Part shown: positions 63,364-64,000 of the stretch, one piece after another | Numbering within the stretch: position 1 is the stretch's first letter | How the letters are laid out: each line of letters starts with the position of its first letter | DNA from: Prostheceraeus crozeri | Taxonomy: Eukaryota; Platyhelminthes; Polycladida; Euryleptidae | Reading direction: 5' to 3' | NCBI GenBank assembly: GCA_907163375.1 | Contig: CAJQUW010006134.1 | Coordinates: 496,001 to 560,000 of the forward strand | DNA: 64,000 nt | The notes under the pieces: model-generated | The model's database searches: none | Told to the model about the DNA's origin: nothing | The model's input: only the letters and a program-made list of their open reading frames with translations | Translations under genes and position numbers: made by a program

Positions 63364-64000
63364 CAGTGGCGTCTTCTCCGTACCTGCGAGGCCTTCGGCG
63401 CATCCTCAAAAATTATTTACCAACATTTATAAAAATGAAAAGTGTCATCATTCATTTAAATTCGATAGCTTCGCGTGATGGCTGTGCACAGCTTTCCGTC
63501 TCAAAATCAGACGCTCAACCTCAGAGCGAACAGTTTTACAGCACGTGCTCGAATCACAGCTGTTTTCTTCGAACAATTAGACACACAAGCTAGTCGTGTG
63601 TTCAGACAGAGCGAAAGAGAGTTGTGTGCGTGTAAGTCAGCAAGCGCACGCGCCCGCGCCAATATCGGCTTTCCCGATAGACATAATGCTTTACCTTCTC
63701 TAACTTCTGCAATGAAATTCTACACAATTCTTGATCGAGGCGCGGTAGTTAAATATAAAAAGGGAAGCGCATCCCAATTGTTCCTGGCTTCGCTTCCTGT
63801 CAGAGAGGCCACTACGTCAACAGTAGCAGATGGCTGACGTTCAGACAAGACTGCGATCAGATGATGAGCTTTCTCCAATGAATGCAGAGTAATGCATCTG
63901 ACTCGAACACCCAGATTCGATAGAATTCCATAATTTGTTTTTACGTGATTGATGTGACGCTACGGTTAGTACTGCAGATGAGATCATAACCACGCCTTTC
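63364..64000 (+). mobile_element. Non-autonomous hAT element, family D copy 2, cut by the window edge
   Basis: It starts CAGTGGCGTCTTCTCC and matches 50542 onward almost base for base, without the LINE insertion carried by that copy. The right terminus lies beyond the window. Confidence 0.88.

Overview
The window is nuclear DNA from an animal, most likely an aquatic or marine invertebrate. Host genes are split by GT-AG introns. There is a BEL/Pao element (a group known only from metazoans), a Penelope-like reverse transcriptase, and many non-autonomous hAT copies. I cannot name the phylum from the sequence.

Two host genes can be assembled exon by exon, with splice phases that agree at every junction. 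A single GRASP55/65 (Golgi reassembly stacking protein) gene lies on the minus strand, from its ATG at 33718 to its stop at 11193. It has five coding exons and encodes 327 residues. Its first intron is about 13 kb and holds a Penelope-like fragment, a hAT MITE and a whole BEL/Pao element. A mitochondrial acetyl-CoA acetyltransferase (ACAT1, thiolase II) gene lies on the plus strand, 44982-60733, with seven coding exons and 417 residues. The two genes are divergent, with about 11 kb of repeat-rich DNA between them. A tRNA-Thr(AGT) gene sits in ACAT1 intron 3.

Most of the rest is mobile DNA. 1-5.4 kb: a young Ty3/Gypsy-type element with identical 202-bp LTRs and a 5-bp target duplication. 5.4-10.1 kb: a MITE, then a hAT MITE carrying a second hAT inside it, each hAT with a perfect 8-bp target duplication. 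11-33.7 kb: the GRASP gene, with a foldback element, LINE tails and the 7-kb BEL element in its introns. 33.7-45 kb: a decayed hAT transposase, an internally deleted mariner with TIRs and TA duplications, another hAT MITE, and a 729-bp foldback element with two nearly identical 317-bp arms. 45-60.7 kb: ACAT1, whose introns hold tRNA-derived SINEs, LINE tails, a hAT with a LINE nested in it, and a 106-bp minisatellite of about 11.6 units. 61.4-64 kb: second copies of the MITE, hAT-A and hAT-D families.

The observations I rate most worth checking are: the pair of ~730-bp foldback elements; several short motifs that look like degenerate hammerhead ribozymes, one of them just upstream of a host splice site; the recurrence of the same MITE plus hAT pair at both ends of the window; and an ACAT1 5' structure that could give both mitochondrial and cytosolic thiolase. 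I found no bacterial-type operon, CRISPR array or other discrete new gene system.
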